Assembly: GCF_000377945.1 (NCBI RefSeq)
Contig: NZ_KB898925.1
Coordinates: 1-64,000, forward strand
Source: Thioalkalivibrio sulfidiphilus
GTDB lineage: Bacteria > Pseudomonadota > Gammaproteobacteria > Ectothiorhodospirales > Ectothiorhodospiraceae
Reading direction: 5' to 3'
Length of the DNA stretch: 64,000 nt
The position numbers and the translations under genes are program-made. The notes under the pieces were generated by a model. It was given only the letters and a program-made list of their open reading frames with translations, ran no database searches and was not told the origin of the DNA. This document shows, in pieces, positions 19,252 through 27,688 of the stretch. The first letter of the stretch is position 1. Each line of letters opens with the position of its first letter.

Positions 19252-21730
19252 GGCACTCATGTCACGCCGCCGGTTCCTGAAACTCAGCGGCGCCGCGGGC
19301 GTTGCGGGCGCCAGCGCGGCCAAGCTGGGCGGCTTCACAGCCGCCGGCACGGCCAGCAAACCCGCGGGCGCCCAGATCCGTGGCGAGACCCGGATCACCA
19401 AGAACATCTGCGCCCAGTGTCCCGCCCGCTGCGGGATTGACGTCTACACCACCAACGGCAGGGTCCATGCCATCTACGGCGACAGGGGCAACCCGATCGC
19501 CAACGGAAAGCTCTGTCCCAAGGGGCATCTGGGCACCTATTTCCTCTACGACCCCGACCGTTTCAAGGGCCCGATGAAGCGCACCAACCCGCGCAAGGGG
19601 CGCAACGAGGACCCGGGTTTTGTGCCCATTTCCTGGGACGAGGCCCTGGACACCGTGGCACAACGCATCAACCGCCTGCGCGAGGCGGGCGAGGCCCATC
19701 GATTCGCCCACTTCTACGGCCGGGGATGGGGCTCCTCCGACGCCGGCCTGTATGGAGACTTCGGCAAGCTCATCGGCACACCCAATTCCGCCATCGGCCA
19801 TGCCTCCATCTGTGCCGAGGGCTCCAAGCGCGCGAAACGGGCCACCGACGGCAATGACTCCTACAACGCCTACGACTACCGCAACACCAACTACATCCTG
19901 TCTTTCGGTGCCTCCTTCCTGGAGGCCTTCCGGCCCTACAACTACCTGATGCAGGTCTGGGGCCACATGCGCAGCAAGAGCCCCATGACCCGGATCACCG
20001 CGGTAGACGTGCGCATGAACCCCACCCTGGCCGCCGCCGACCGAGCCCTCATGGTCAAGCCCGGCACCGACGGTGCACTGGCCCTGGCCATCGCCCACGT
20101 GATGCTGGTCGAGGGACTCTGGGAAAAGAGCTTCGTGGGTGATTTCCACGACGGACGCAACCGTTTCCGCACCGGCCAGCGTGTGGACGAGGACAGTTTC
20201 CACGAGAAATGGACCCACGGGCTGGTGCAATGGTGGAACGAGGAACTCAAGGACCGGACCCCCGAATGGGCCGAGCAGGTGACCGGGGTGCCGGCCCGGC
20301 AGACCGTGACCGTGGCCCGGGAGTTCGGCACCACGCGGCCCGCCATGGCCATCATGGAACGGGGCCCCACGGCCCACACCAACGGCGTCTACAACGGCAT
20401 GGCGATCCATGCACTGAACGCCCTGTCCGGCGCCATGTTTGCCGAGGGTGGCCTGTTCTACCAGATGGGTGTGCCTTACGGTGCCCTGCCGGCCAATGCC
20501 GACGACTTCATGGACGACATCGCCCGCGGGATGGCCGGCAGGTATCCGCGCATCGATATGGCGCGCACGGAGCGCTGGCCTATGACCGGCCACATGATGC
20601 AGGAGACGGCCAGAAACCACGTGAAGGGGGATCCCTACAAGCTGGATACGGCCATGTTTTTCTACACCAACCCGGTGTGGACCGCGCCGGACACCGCCGA
20701 CTGGGAAAAGATGCTGAGCGAGATCTTCGTGATCGACACCTCGCCTTTCCCCGGCGAGACCGCCATGTTCGCGGACCTGATCCTGCCGGACCATACCTAT
20801 CTGGAGCGCCTGCAGGATTCCCCCACCTACCCCTTCGAGGGCTGGCCCATGACCGCGCTGCGGGTGCCCGCCATCGATCCCGTCTACGACACCAAGCACT
20901 TCGGTGACACGATCATCGAGATCGGCAAACGGATCAACGGCCCCACCGGCGAGTTCTACCGCCGGCTGGACAACGTGGAGAACTGTCTGCGCCACCGGGC
21001 CGAGGGTTTTCGCAACAATCCCGGCGACAACGGCGTGGTGGATTTCGAGACCTGGAAGGCCAAGGGCGTCTGGTACAAGAAGCCCTATCACTGGCGCCAG
21101 GTGCGGGGCGAGTTCTACGAGTGGGACGGCGAGGGCTACAACCGCCTCATGACACCCGAGCAGGTCAAGGACAGGCTACTGCGCACGCCATCCGGGAAAT
21201 TCGAGTTCAAGTCCGGCTTCCTGGAGGGCCATGCGGACTACATCCACGCACAACTGGGCGTGGACCGGCGTCGGGTGGGCTATCCCCAGTGGCTGGAGCC
21301 GCGCCATACGGGCGGCAACCGCGACCTGCATTTCGTGACACCCAAGACCCCCCTGACCGCGGAAGGCCGGGGCGGCAACATCCCCCATGCAACCGCCCTG
21401 TTCCAGCCCAGCGTGGGCGGGCGGCGCACGGTCTATCTGGAGATCCATCCCCAGACAGCGCGGGCCAGGGGTATTCGCAACGGAGACCTGGTGAAGATCA
21501 CCTCGGACCTGGGCAGCATCCACGCCTACTGTCGCTTCACCGCAGCGAACCGCCCCGACACGGTGGTCCTGCCCTACGAACACGGCCACTGGGCACAGGG
21601 CCGCTGGGCTACGGCGCAGGAGCGCAGCACACACCCCGGCAACCCCAGTGACATCACCGCCAACGTCTCGGACCCGATCTCCGGTCTTGCCTGTTACTAC
21701 ACGGGCAAAGTCACCGTCGAGCGGGCCTGA
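19238..21730 (+). CDS. arxA: Arsenite oxidase catalytic subunit ArxA (DMSO reductase family)
   Basis: 830 residues. A twin-arginine signal SRRRFLK (about 9-15) sends the folded enzyme to the periplasm. A [4Fe-4S] site is Cys58-x2-Cys61-x3-Cys65-x27-Cys93. YGRGWG at about 160-165 is the motif I recall as typical of ArxA, where ArrA arsenate reductases have an RGRYWG-like sequence. Cys192 in HASICAEG is the probable molybdenum ligand. It binds bis-MGD and should oxidise arsenite to arsenate, feeding electrons through ArxB and ArxC to quinones. ATG 19238 has GAGGAGAG upstream and starts inside arxB'. Direction of catalysis in vivo is inferred from family and motif. Confidence 0.88.
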   Translation: MNVLKALMSRRRFLKLSGAAGVAGASAAKLGGFTAAGTASKPAGAQIRGETRITKNICAQCPARCGIDVYTTNGRVHAIYGDRGNPIANGKLCPKGHLGTYFLYDPDRFKGPMKRTNPRKGRNEDPGFVPISWDEALDTVAQRINRLREAGEAHRFAHFYGRGWGSSDAGLYGDFGKLIGTPNSAIGHASICAEGSKRAKRATDGNDSYNAYDYRNTNYILSFGASFLEAFRPYNYLMQVWGHMRSKSPMTRITAVDVRMNPTLAAADRALMVKPGTDGALALAIAHVMLVEGLWEKSFVGDFHDGRNRFRTGQRVDEDSFHEKWTHGLVQWWNEELKDRTPEWAEQVTGVPARQTVTVAREFGTTRPAMAIMERGPTAHTNGVYNGMAIHALNALSGAMFAEGGLFYQMGVPYGALPANADDFMDDIARGMAGRYPRIDMARTERWPMTGHMMQETARNHVKGDPYKLDTAMFFYTNPVWTAPDTADWEKMLSEIFVIDTSPFPGETAMFADLILPDHTYLERLQDSPTYPFEGWPMTALRVPAIDPVYDTKHFGDTIIEIGKRINGPTGEFYRRLDNVENCLRHRAEGFRNNPGDNGVVDFETWKAKGVWYKKPYHWRQVRGEFYEWDGEGYNRLMTPEQVKDRLLRTPSGKFEFKSGFLEGHADYIHAQLGVDRRRVGYPQWLEPRHTGGNRDLHFVTPKTPLTAEGRGGNIPHATALFQPSVGGRRTVYLEIHPQTARARGIRNGDLVKITSDLGSIHAYCRFTAANRPDTVVLPYEHGHWAQGRWATAQERSTHPGNPSDITANVSDPISGLACYYTGKVTVERA

Positions 21731-21756
21731 ACCGGATCATCGAGAGGAGTTGAATC

Positions 21757-22509
21757 ATGGCAAAGTGGGGAATGGTCATCGACCTGGACAAGTGCACCGG
21801 CTGCCAGGCCTGCACCACCGCCTGCGGCATGGAGAACAACACCCTGCCCGGGGAAAACTGGCAGGACGTGCTCTACTACACCGAGGGCGAATATCCCAGC
21901 GCCCAGATGAAGTGGCTGCCGCGGCCGTGCATGCAGTGTGAAAACCCGTCCTGCGTGCACGTCTGCCCGACTCGGGCCACCTACAAGGACATGGATGCCG
22001 GCGGCATCGTGTTCGTGGACTGGAACAAGTGCATCGGTTGCAAGTACTGCATGATCGCCTGTCCTTACGGCGTGCGCTTCTACACCGACGAATCACCGCT
22101 CCTGGAGCCGAATCTCACCAAGGTATTCCCCGGGCGGGACGGCCAGCAATGGAGTCCGCCCTATCAGAATCCCAACGTGGACTGGCGCCGCGGCATCGGC
22201 ATCCAGCCCAAGGGCGTCGTCTCCAAGTGCACCTTCTGCTACCACAAGGTCAGCAAGGCCCCCGAGGGTGTCGCCGACCTGGACGAGGACAATCCGGAAC
22301 TGGTGGAGTACGTGCCCGCCTGCGTGCGCACCTGCCCGCCCAAGGCCCGCTATTTCGGTGATCTGGACAACCCCGGCTCGAACGTCAACAAGCTCGTGGC
22401 CGATCGCAAGGGCGTGAGACTGCTGGACCACACCGGAAACCGTCCCCAGGTCTACTACCTGGGCTCCGGTGCCAGCATCCCGGCCTTCAGACCCGCGCCC
22501 AAGGCGTGA
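21757..22509 (+). CDS. arxB: Iron-sulfur electron-transfer subunit ArxB
   Basis: 250 residues. Four ferredoxin-like clusters are visible: CTGCQACTTAC (about 13-23), CMQCENPSCVHVCP (about 54-67), CIGCKYCMIACP (about 92-103) and CTFC with the late CVRTCPPKA. This is the DmsB/PsrB/ArrB type of subunit, which carries electrons between the Mo subunit and the membrane anchor. It has no signal peptide of its own and is probably exported with the TAT-tagged ArxA. A GAGAGGAG ribosome site precedes it, 26 bp after arxA. Confidence 0.9.
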   Translation: MAKWGMVIDLDKCTGCQACTTACGMENNTLPGENWQDVLYYTEGEYPSAQMKWLPRPCMQCENPSCVHVCPTRATYKDMDAGGIVFVDWNKCIGCKYCMIACPYGVRFYTDESPLLEPNLTKVFPGRDGQQWSPPYQNPNVDWRRGIGIQPKGVVSKCTFCYHKVSKAPEGVADLDEDNPELVEYVPACVRTCPPKARYFGDLDNPGSNVNKLVADRKGVRLLDHTGNRPQVYYLGSGASIPAFRPAPKA

Positions 22510-22538
22510 ACCCAAACTCGGCATAAGGAGTTCTCATC

Positions 22539-23711
22539 ATGAGCACACGCGCAGAAAGCGTACTCCCGGAACATTCCCCGGGCAGCCTGCCCATCGGCAT
22601 CCTGTTGGCGGGCCTTGTTCTGGTGGCCATTGGGCTGGTCGGCGTCAGCAACCTGCTGACCCAGGGCCATTCCGCCTTCAACACCGGTAGCAGCGGTGTG
22701 GTGTGGGGCCTGCCGGTCTCGGCCTATGTGTTTTTCGTCCTGTCCTCCACGGGCCTGACCTTCGTGGCCTCGGTGGCCATGGTATTCGGCATCAAGGCCT
22801 TCTACCCCATCGCCAAGCGTTGCGTCTGGCTGGCACTGGCCACCCTCATCGCGGGGTTCATCTCGCTGGGTCTGGAGATCGGCCATCCGTTGCGCATGAT
22901 CTGGGCCATCCCGCTGAACCTTCAGGTCCGCTCACCCATGTTCTGGATGGGCGCGTTCTACTTCCTGTACATGTTCTTTCTGATCTGGAAGTTCAGCTAT
23001 CTGCAACGCAACGACTGGGACAGCCCCGCCAGCCGCAATGTCGGCATCGCCTCCTTCGTGACCGTGATCATCGCCCACGCCACCCTGGGCCTGGTCTTCG
23101 GCATGATGGCCATGCGACCCTTCTGGTACGGCTCCTTCGTGCCGGTGTACTTCCTGGCCACGGCGGCCCTCTCCGGGCTGGCCTTCGCCGTCCTGTTCAC
23201 CTACCTGTCCCACGGCACGGACACCTCTCGCATGGAACCCACCCTCCGGGAACTGATGGAACGCTTCATCCCCAAGATCTTCGCCCTGGTGCTGGGCGTG
23301 GTGCTGGTGTTCCACTTGAGCCGGACCATCACCGGCCTGTGGAGCAACAACCCGGAGATCAGCCTGGTCATGGAATACCAGGTGGGCACCTGGCTGTTTC
23401 ACCTGGAACTCTGGCTGGGCATGGTGCTGCCCTTCATCCTGCTGCTGCTTCCCGGCATGCGGGTCCAGCCCATGATCCAGGTGTTGAGCGCTGTGCTGGT
23501 GCTGATGGCGGTGTTCATCGGCCGGTATGAATACGTGGTCGGTGGGCAGATCATTCCGCTCTGGAAGGGCACCTGGTATCCGGACTTCATTGCCTACACC
23601 CCCTCCTTCACCGAATGGGGCCTGGTGGCGCTGGGGGGCGGAATAGGCCTGCTGATCTACGCCTTCGGTTCCTGGAAATTCAACCTGCGGGAACAACCCA
23701 GGCACCTGTGA
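22539..23711 (+). CDS. arxC: NrfD-type membrane anchor ArxC
   Basis: 390 residues with about ten hydrophobic helices spread over the whole length (for example 18-40, 60-85 and 90-110). It is of the NrfD/PsrC family, which binds quinone and links periplasmic Fe-S subunits to the quinone pool. In an arsenite oxidase it should accept electrons from ArxB and reduce quinone. AAGGAG lies 7 bp before the start codon. A terminator-like hairpin follows it at 23754-23787, before arxD. Confidence 0.88.
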   Translation: MSTRAESVLPEHSPGSLPIGILLAGLVLVAIGLVGVSNLLTQGHSAFNTGSSGVVWGLPVSAYVFFVLSSTGLTFVASVAMVFGIKAFYPIAKRCVWLALATLIAGFISLGLEIGHPLRMIWAIPLNLQVRSPMFWMGAFYFLYMFFLIWKFSYLQRNDWDSPASRNVGIASFVTVIIAHATLGLVFGMMAMRPFWYGSFVPVYFLATAALSGLAFAVLFTYLSHGTDTSRMEPTLRELMERFIPKIFALVLGVVLVFHLSRTITGLWSNNPEISLVMEYQVGTWLFHLELWLGMVLPFILLLLPGMRVQPMIQVLSAVLVLMAVFIGRYEYVVGGQIIPLWKGTWYPDFIAYTPSFTEWGLVALGGGIGLLIYAFGSWKFNLREQPRHL

Positions 23712-23753
23712 TGCGCCGAGCCCTGTGCCCGGGTGCGTGAACACCCTCCCCTG

Positions 23754-23787
23754 GACCCCGGCGTCCGGCTGACCCGGGGTCATTTTT
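23754..23787 (+). terminator. Rho-independent-type terminator between arxC and arxD
   Basis: GACCCCGG (23754-23761) pairs with CCGGGGTC (23774-23781) and is followed by ATTTTT. It would lower transcription into arxD and the FKBP gene relative to the structural genes, or act as an attenuator. Confidence 0.65.
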
Positions 23788-23806
23788 CATGGCAGCGGCT
23801 GCCATG
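23788..23806 (+). promoter_or_regulatory. Hairpin next to the arxD ribosome site
   Basis: CATGGCAGC-G-GCTGCCATG, a perfect palindrome whose last base is the first G of the arxD Shine-Dalgarno GAGGAG. In RNA it could affect access of ribosomes to arxD. Confidence 0.4.
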
Positions 23807-23816
23807 AGGAGCGACG

Positions 23817-24734
23817 ATGAATCACATGACCATGGCGACCCGCCTGGAATCACCGACCCCTGAGATCCTCCAGGCAATGGCCGAGTTGTGCCTGTGTCTG
23901 GGCAACGCCTTCCTGCCGCCCCGTGATGCGGATTTCAGGCTCGGCATGATCGATGCCCTGTGCGACGACCTGCGGGAACTGGACGGGATTCTGGCATTCG
24001 CCGGGCCCGGCCAGATCGAGCATCTGAGCGAACGGCTGCGCAGTCTGCCCCCGGAACAGGAAGACCTGCTGCGCATCTACAGCCGTCTGTTTCTGTCCCC
24101 GCCCACACCCGCCACTCTGAATGCCGGCGTGTTCCTGGACGGCAATATCATGGGACAGGCCGCTCTGGGCATGGAGTCCCTGTACCAGAAGTACCAGCTG
24201 GCCAAGGACAGCGGGTTTCGTGACCTGCCGGACCACCTGTCGCTGCAATTGCAGTTCATCGCCTATCTGCTTGCCCTGCCCGTGGAGAAAGATGCCCCTG
24301 GAGATGCGCTGTTGGATGCCAGCGAGTTCATCTCGGCCTACATGACCCCCTGGCTGCCTGCCCTGGCCGAACAGTGTGCGAGGGCCGAGCATGACCACCA
24401 CCTGCCGGACATCTACAGCCGGCTGGCCGAACTGGTGCATCGGGCTCTGGATCGCATCCGGCCCGATCTTCCCCTGCCCCGCGCGGCAGGCGTCGTCCAG
24501 GCCGGAGCAGACCTGCACAGACCGACCATGGAGCCCCCCCAGGGCGAGCCCGTCGCCTGCTGTCGGTGCGGCAAACCCTTCCTGGTGGACAATGAACTCT
24601 CCAACCTGATCTCCAGGCTGACATCCCAGGGACTCGATGCGAGCCACCTCAGCGTCTGCGCGCAATGCAGGACCGGATCCCTGGGTCTGCATCCCATGAC
24701 ACCGCCCCAGGCCAAGAAACCCGGCAGGGGATGA
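23817..24734 (+). CDS. arxD: TorD-family molybdoenzyme chaperone ArxD
   Basis: 305 residues. The all-helical N-terminal ~210 residues fit the TorD/DmsD/NarJ chaperone family (EQEDLLRIYSRLFLSPPTPATLNAG... and PDHLSLQLQFIAYLL). These proteins hold the TAT signal of the Mo subunit until the cofactor is in. It has an unusual C-terminal extension with CCRCGKPF...CAQC (about 243-283), a zinc-ribbon-like module that plain TorD proteins lack. GAGGAG precedes ATG 23817. Expression may be set separately by the hairpins just upstream. Confidence 0.83.
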   Translation: MNHMTMATRLESPTPEILQAMAELCLCLGNAFLPPRDADFRLGMIDALCDDLRELDGILAFAGPGQIEHLSERLRSLPPEQEDLLRIYSRLFLSPPTPATLNAGVFLDGNIMGQAALGMESLYQKYQLAKDSGFRDLPDHLSLQLQFIAYLLALPVEKDAPGDALLDASEFISAYMTPWLPALAEQCARAEHDHHLPDIYSRLAELVHRALDRIRPDLPLPRAAGVVQAGADLHRPTMEPPQGEPVACCRCGKPFLVDNELSNLISRLTSQGLDASHLSVCAQCRTGSLGLHPMTPPQAKKPGRG

Positions 24735-24778
24735 TGTCCGTCCCGGGCAGGATCCTGTTCCTGCGGAGGAACACACCC

Positions 24779-25267
24779 ATGAAGATCGAGACCGGATCCC
24801 TGGTCACCCTGACTTGCCACGTGAGCGACGACGAGACGGGGGAGGACCTGCACCCGATATTGAACCTCGATCCCGGAGAGACCCTGCGCTATTTACACGG
24901 CAAGACGACGCCTCCCGTGCCCGGATTGGCTCAGGCCCTGCAAGGACTGGAGGCAGGTTTCGAGGGCGTGGTAACCATACCACCGGTCCTGGCCTTCGGT
25001 GATTACCGTCCCGAACTGGTCTTCGAGGCAGTCCGGGAGAATCTGCCCGATGTGCCGCTGGAACCGGGACAGCCCCTGTATACCCGGGGACAAACCGGTG
25101 TATTCAGCCTGCGTGTGGTGCGGCTCACGGACAAAGGTGCGATTCTGGATGGCAACCATCCCCTGGCTGGGCGCACCCTGAGAATGACGGTCAAAATCAT
25201 GGAGGTGCGGATGGCAACTCCCGAGGAACTCCGCACAGCACATGGGCAAGAGACCCTGGATGCCTGA
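24779..25267 (+). CDS. FKBP-type peptidyl-prolyl isomerase, SlyD-like
   Basis: 162 residues from ATG 24779, with GCGGAGGA 8 bp upstream. The order of elements (SLVTLTCHVSDDETGE, then VPGLAQALQGLEAGFEGVVTIPPVLAFGDY, then VLDGNHPLAGRTL-like ILDGNHPLAGRTLRM) is that of SlyD: FKBP core with an inserted IF domain. It would help proline isomerisation and chaperone folding. The His/Cys-rich metal-binding tail of E. coli SlyD is absent. It is the last gene of the arx operon, 44 bp after arxD, so it may assist maturation of Arx subunits; that role is inferred from position. Confidence 0.8.
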   Translation: MKIETGSLVTLTCHVSDDETGEDLHPILNLDPGETLRYLHGKTTPPVPGLAQALQGLEAGFEGVVTIPPVLAFGDYRPELVFEAVRENLPDVPLEPGQPLYTRGQTGVFSLRVVRLTDKGAILDGNHPLAGRTLRMTVKIMEVRMATPEELRTAHGQETLDA

Positions 25268-25300
25268 ACAGGGACGAACACGTCCTTCCTGCCGCTGTGA

Positions 25301-25915
25301 TCACTGCCGAGACGGCACCAGCAACACCAGCCGCCTCGCGCTGCGGCAGAGTGCCTCGGCGGTACTGCCCAGCAGCAGCACCACGATGGGCGCGAAGGCG
25401 AATAGCATGATGATGTCGTTCACCGCCACCTGCACCAGGGTGTAGGCGGCATCGCCGCGAGTCAGGTAGCTCCACACGAAGACCATGGCGGTACAGGGCG
25501 CGGCGCCCAGCAGGATCGCCCCTGCCAGGTACTCGCGGCCCAGATCCTCGGGGATCCATGGAGCGAACACCACCATGAGAAAGAACCAGGCGATGGCGAA
25601 CATGGTGAAGGGCTTGATCAGCCAGTTGACCGTGGTGGTGATGCCGAGCCCCCTGGGCTCCCGGCGTACCCCCAGGATGGCGGAGAAATCGATCTGCACC
25701 ATCATGGGATAGATCATGGCCCAGATGAGGATCGCCACCGGGATGGACACCGAGGCGTACTCCCAGCGCGCCAGGGTCTCGGGCACCACCGGTAAGAGCT
25801 GCCCCAGGGCCACGCCCGCGATGATGCACAGGGCGACCCACACGGTCAGGTAACGTTCGAAGAACCCCATGCCTTCACTGGGGGAGATCTCGGCTGTGTC
25901 AGCGGCTCGGTTCAT
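25301..25915 (-). pseudogene. acr3: Truncated arsenite efflux permease Acr3
   Basis: 204 residues where Acr3 normally has about 350 and ten membrane helices. The N-terminal ~185 residues match Acr3 well, including YPMMVQIDFSAI and the AILLGAAPCTAMVFVWSYL segment with its conserved Cys. After VVLLLGST the match stops and the frame ends 17 codons later with unrelated sequence (ALCRSARRLVLLVPSRQ). About five helices and the rest of the transport path are gone, so export of arsenite by this copy is unlikely. It overlaps arsC by 4 bp as third gene of an arsR-arsC-acr3 operon. Confidence 0.8.
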
Positions 25916-26391
25916 ACGTCCATACCTCCGACGCGCTCCAGTTCCGATTCAAGACGATGAGGATCCCGCTCCAGCTCATCCAGGGGCAGTGCCAGCAGCG
26001 CCTCGATGCGACGGCGCAGAATCCGGTAGGCCCGTTCGAAGGCCGCCTCGATCTCGGCCTCGCTGCCCATGGCCCTGGCGGGGTCATCCATACCCCAGTG
26101 GACCCTGAGGACAGGCCCCAAATACGCGGGACAGGCCTCACCAGCCGCATCCGCACACGTGGTGATGATGATGTCCGGTGTTTCCGGCAAGGTGTCCCAG
26201 GACTTGGTGTACAGACCTTCCGTGGAGATGCCCTCCCGTTTCAGCAGAGCCAGCGCACGGGGGTTGACCTGGTCCGCAGGTTGACTGCCGGCACTCAGGG
26301 CGCGCCACCCCGGCGGCGCCAGGTGGTTGAACACCGCCTCGGCGAGGATGGAACGGCAGGAATTGCCGGTGCACAGATACAGGATATTCAT
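25912..26391 (-). CDS. arsC: Arsenate reductase ArsC, low-molecular-weight phosphatase type
   Basis: 159 residues. It begins MNILYLCTGNSCRSILAEA; the CTGNSCRS loop is the C-x5-R oxyanion site of the phosphatase-like ArsC family. GAGEACPAYLGP carries a further Cys and SWDTLPETPDIIITTCAD another, the pattern of enzymes that pass a disulfide along to thioredoxin or glutaredoxin. It reduces arsenate to arsenite in the cytosol. The start ATG 26391 overlaps the arsR stop (ATGA) and its own stop overlaps acr3. The gene looks intact although both neighbours are damaged. Confidence 0.87.
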   Translation of the reverse strand: MNILYLCTGNSCRSILAEAVFNHLAPPGWRALSAGSQPADQVNPRALALLKREGISTEGLYTKSWDTLPETPDIIITTCADAAGEACPAYLGPVLRVHWGMDDPARAMGSEAEIEAAFERAYRILRRRIEALLALPLDELERDPHRLESELERVGGMDV

Positions 26392-26687
26392 GGCTTGACC
26401 GCTTCGGGGCCGGCTGCGGCACAAGCGCCGCCGACACAGCCCGACAGTTCGGACAGATCGGTGCACTCCTCCGGGTGCCCGGCACAGCATTCCTCGGTGA
26501 GGTAGGCCACCAGATCGAGCATCGCGGGAAGATTGGCCCGGTAGCGCTGGTAGCGTCCCTCCTGGGTGACCGACAGCAGGCCCGCCCGGGTCAGGGTCTT
26601 GAGATGGAAGGACAGATTGGTGGGCGGCAGGTCCAGCGCGGCTGATATCTCCCCGGCCACCATGCCTTCCGGCCCCTGGCGTACCAA
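26388..26687 (-). pseudogene. arsR: ArsR-family repressor lacking its N-terminus
   Basis: About 99 residues remain: LVRQGPEGMVAGEIS, the winged helix (LDLPPTNLSFHLKTLTRAGLLS) and a Cys-rich tail (ECCAGHPEEC...CVGGAC) able to bind As(III). Normal ArsR proteins have ~20 more residues in front, with the first helices and the start codon. Upstream of codon TTG 26687 the reading frame stays open but is antisense to a VOC gene, so the long open frame there is not arsR. The junction suggests a deletion. Use of TTG 26687 or ATG 26663 as a start is conceivable but would give a shortened protein. Confidence 0.75.
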
Positions 26688-27017
26688 TGGACCCACCGCT
26701 ACGTGACCTTCCTGCGGTCCGACACCCATACCAACTTCGTGCTGTTGGTGAGCGATGATCTGACCCTGCACCACGACACCCTGTACCACCTGGGGATGGG
26801 CGTCGCCGGCAAGGCCGAGGTCATCGAGGCCTACCGCTCCGCACTGGAGAATGGCTTCCACGTGGAGAAACCGCCGCGCACCACCTGGCGGGGAACGCCG
26901 CTGCACGAACTCTGGCTCAAGGACCCGGACGGCACCCTGATCGAGATCTATGCCCTGCTGACGGATGAGGAACTGGCGCAGATGCCCGCTGATCAGGAGC
27001 CGGTATTCCTGGTGTAA
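26688..27017 (+). pseudogene. VOC-family (glyoxalase/dioxygenase-like) gene lacking its 5' end
   Basis: The frame reads YVTFLRSDTHTNFVLLVSDD, then HLGMGVAGKAEVIEAYR, then ELWLKDPDGTLIEIYALLTDEEL. The last has the DPDGxxIEIY strand with the metal-ligand Glu of the vicinal oxygen chelate fold. The first beta strand and start codon (about 30 residues, with the first metal ligand) are missing. The sequence begins exactly where the divergent arsR remnant ends. VOC proteins are often found in arsenic-resistance operons, which fits an original divergent arsR / VOC pair. Confidence 0.7.
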
Positions 27018-27100
27018 TGGGAAGAAAAAACTGACCGCGAAGGGCGCAATGGTCCCGCCCTTCGCGTTCCAATCTCGACTGGTGAGGACCAATCAGTCAA

Positions 27101-27688
27101 TCACTGATAGTCATCGACTGCGATCACACCCAGCACCTCGAACATGCCGGTGCCATCGGGCTGCAGGATCACCAGGCTGCCCGCCTCCACGTTCTGGAAG
27201 GTGATGGTGTTGATGTTGGGGCGGTGCGAGACCATGAAGAGGTTGCCCTCACCGCTGAAGCCGCCGATGCGGTCACGCACGTCTTCCATGAGGAAGTCCG
27301 CATCCGCCGCCGGCATGGCATTGACCAGGTTCAGGGCATTCCAGGCCTCCACCTCACCGAAGGCCAGTTCGGCCGTCTCCCGGGCCCGGCAGAACTCGCT
27401 GCTCAGCACGCCGGCCACCTGTATGCCGTGCTTTTCAATGGCGGCCTTCAGCTGCCGCGCCTGCTCGCGACCTTCGTCGGTGAGATTGACCTCCTGGCTG
27501 CAATCCCCCGGGGCCAGGCGCATGGAACGCTCAGCCTCCGCCTCCTCGGAGACGGTGTGGCGGATCATCACCACCTTGCCGCCCTCTTTCAGACTGGTCC
27601 ACAGGGCTTCGTCTGCCAGGGCAAGGTTGCCGACCAGGGACAGGGAAAACATCAGGGTCGCAGTGCCGATCAACTGTCTGATACGCAT
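27101..27688 (-). CDS. Secreted histidine-phosphatase-family protein
   Basis: 195 residues. A signal peptide (about 1-25, ending NLALA) predicts export. The catalytic RHT motif is VVMIRHTVSEE (about 40-50) and the second His is in FMVSHRPNINTI (about 154-165). SSEFCRARETAELAF contains the conserved Arg. These are the phosphohistidine-intermediate residues of the phosphoglycerate-mutase-like phosphatases. The closest arrangement is that of small SixA/Ais-like members. The natural substrate is unknown. It stands alone between the arsenic remnants and mobB. Confidence 0.8.
   Translation of the reverse strand: MRIRQLIGTATLMFSLSLVGNLALADEALWTSLKEGGKVVMIRHTVSEEAEAERSMRLAPGDCSQEVNLTDEGREQARQLKAAIEKHGIQVAGVLSSEFCRARETAELAFGEVEAWNALNLVNAMPAADADFLMEDVRDRIGGFSGEGNLFMVSHRPNINTITFQNVEAGSLVILQPDGTGMFEVLGVIAVDDYQ

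Noticed and set aside
19238-21730. ArxA as an arsenate reductase (ArrA) or polysulfide/thiosulfate reductase
   Set aside because: The YGRGWG motif, the NrfD anchor with a TorD chaperone, and the arxB' and arxXSR genes fit Arx best. ArrA would show an RGRYWG-like motif. A phylogeny would settle it.
25271-25285. Terminator after the FKBP gene (GGACG-AACA-CGTCC)
   Set aside because: The stem is only 5 bp and no T-run follows; too weak to call.
26688-27092. N-terminal extension of arsR as an unusually long 234-residue regulator
   Set aside because: The extension is exactly antisense to VOC-family coding sequence and has no helix-turn-helix character, so it is not part of the repressor.
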